Source: Pseudomonadota bacterium
GTDB lineage: Bacteria; Desulfobacterota; Desulfobacteria; Desulfobacterales; RPRI01
Assembly: GCA_018819005.1 (NCBI GenBank)
Contig: JAHJQU010000262.1
Coordinates: forward strand, 1 to 6,097
Direction of reading: 5' to 3'
DNA length: 6,097 nucleotides
Shown: positions 5,438-6,097 of the stretch, in pieces
Layout of the letters: each line of letters opens with the position of its first letter
Numbering within the stretch: the stretch's first letter is position 1
The notes under the pieces: model-generated
The model's database searches: none
Told to the model about the DNA's origin: nothing
What the model saw: only the letters and a program-made list of their open reading frames with translations
Position numbers and translations under genes: made by a program

Positions 5438-6097
5438 CTATAGTAACTTATAGATCACACCACCCCAGGTCAATCCCGCCCCTAAGCCGATGAACAGGAT
5501 GGTGTCCTTTGGTTTCAGCATGTTTTTTTCCATAAGTTCGTCAAGTGCAATAGGAATGGATGCCGCAGTTGTATTCCCATATCGTTGAATATTGTTATAC
5601 ATTTTTTCTACCGGGATATTCATCCGTTCCCTGTAAGCTTCGTTTATTCTCAGATTTGCCTGATGGGGAATAATCATATTCAGGTCTTCAATTTTTATGT
5701 TTGCTTTTGCCAACAGCTCCTCTGTCACTTTTGGCAGGCGGGTCACAGCCTGTTTGAATACGGTCTTTCCATCCATATAAGGAAAATGTTCCTTGTTTTT
5801 TATTACGGTTGGACTAATTGCCTGCCCGGATTTTCGGGCAGGTAATCCAACCCGCAATGCCCCTGAATATTTTCCGTCAGCATGGAGAATCGATGTTATG
5901 ATTCCAACTTCCTCACTGGTTTCGACAGCTTCAATGCAAACAGCACCGGCACCATCGGCAAAAATCACCGCTGTATCACGGTTTTCGGTTGTCAATTCCA
6001 AGTACCGGCTTTGGAATTCAGCACCTACCAAAAGGATCTTCTGTGCTTTTTCGCTCCTGATATAAGCATCGCAGATCTCCAGTCCATGCAGAAACCC
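5438..6097 (-). CDS. fabH: 3-oxoacyl-ACP synthase III (FabH-type), N-terminus outside window
   Basis: FabH-type enzymes (thiolase fold) condense an acyl-CoA, usually acetyl-CoA, with malonyl-ACP to start type II fatty acid synthesis; relatives serve secondary pathways. The window holds the last 219 codons of what is normally a 320-330 residue protein. The visible part starts GFLHGLEICDAYI, which follows the catalytic Cys-Ser/Ala in this family, so the Cys codon should lie within a few bases beyond the right edge. The catalytic His is in IPHQANLRIN (codon 5665-5663) and the Asn in YGNTTAASIP (codon 5575-5573). Other family marks are FADGAGAVCIEA, LDELMEKNMLKPKD and the C-terminal GLGAGLTWGGVIYKLL. 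The frame is clean to the TAG at 5440-5438. With no neighbours visible upstream I cannot say whether this is the housekeeping enzyme or a paralogue. No intrinsic terminator follows. Confidence 0.93.
   Translation of the reverse strand, partial: GFLHGLEICDAYIRSEKAQKILLVGAEFQSRYLELTTENRDTAVIFADGAGAVCIEAVETSEEVGIITSILHADGKYSGALRVGLPARKSGQAISPTVIKNKEHFPYMDGKTVFKQAVTRLPKVTEELLAKANIKIEDLNMIIPHQANLRINEAYRERMNIPVEKMYNNIQRYGNTTAASIPIALDELMEKNMLKPKDTILFIGLGAGLTWGGVIYKLL

Overview
The window looks like chromosomal DNA from a Gram-negative, probably anaerobic bacterium of the Desulfobacterota ('deltaproteobacteria'; Syntrophus- or Desulfobacterium-like). This is an inference from protein style: a PAS/GGDEF signalling protein, a short Old Yellow Enzyme-type reductase ending in a CFGPARAGEGIYCV-like tail, a GAF-only protein, and an exported TPR protein with an N-terminal domain I associate with that group. 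No rRNA, tRNA or CRISPR array is visible.

Layout. (1) 115-1155, plus strand: the 3' part of a PAS-PAS-GGDEF diguanylate cyclase. The GGDEF active site and the RxxD inhibitory site are intact, but the reading frame begins inside the first PAS domain and has no usable start, so the gene is 5'-truncated. (2) 1189-2297, plus strand: an Old Yellow Enzyme-family NADH:flavin oxidoreductase split by a single-base frameshift near 1774-1782. (3) 2481-3032, minus strand: a complete GAF-domain protein with a near-perfect Shine-Dalgarno and a plausible promoter. (4) 3129-3833: a gene-poor stretch with a small ORF broken by one base and a 38-codon ORF behind a good ribosome binding site. (5) 3834-4730, plus strand: a complete exported protein with an N-terminal alpha/beta domain, a coiled coil and TPR repeats. 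(6) 4731-5437: an intergenic region between convergent genes. It contains a 142-bp element (5024-5165) with terminal inverted repeats and a palindrome centred on its midpoint, best read as a MITE or IS-derived foldback element. Remnant reading frames run into it from both sides. (7) 5438-6097, minus strand: the C-terminal two-thirds of a FabH-type 3-oxoacyl-ACP synthase III, with catalytic His and Asn present and the Cys just off the window edge.

The genes do not form one pathway. The common theme is decay: one truncated gene, one frameshifted gene, one or two frameshifted small ORFs and a short mobile-element derivative sit among three healthy genes (GAF, TPR, fabH). The frameshifts could be sequencing errors, but the missing 5' end of the cyclase cannot be explained by a single-base error. 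I do not see a convincing new multi-gene system. The element at 5024-5165 is the most distinctive structure.
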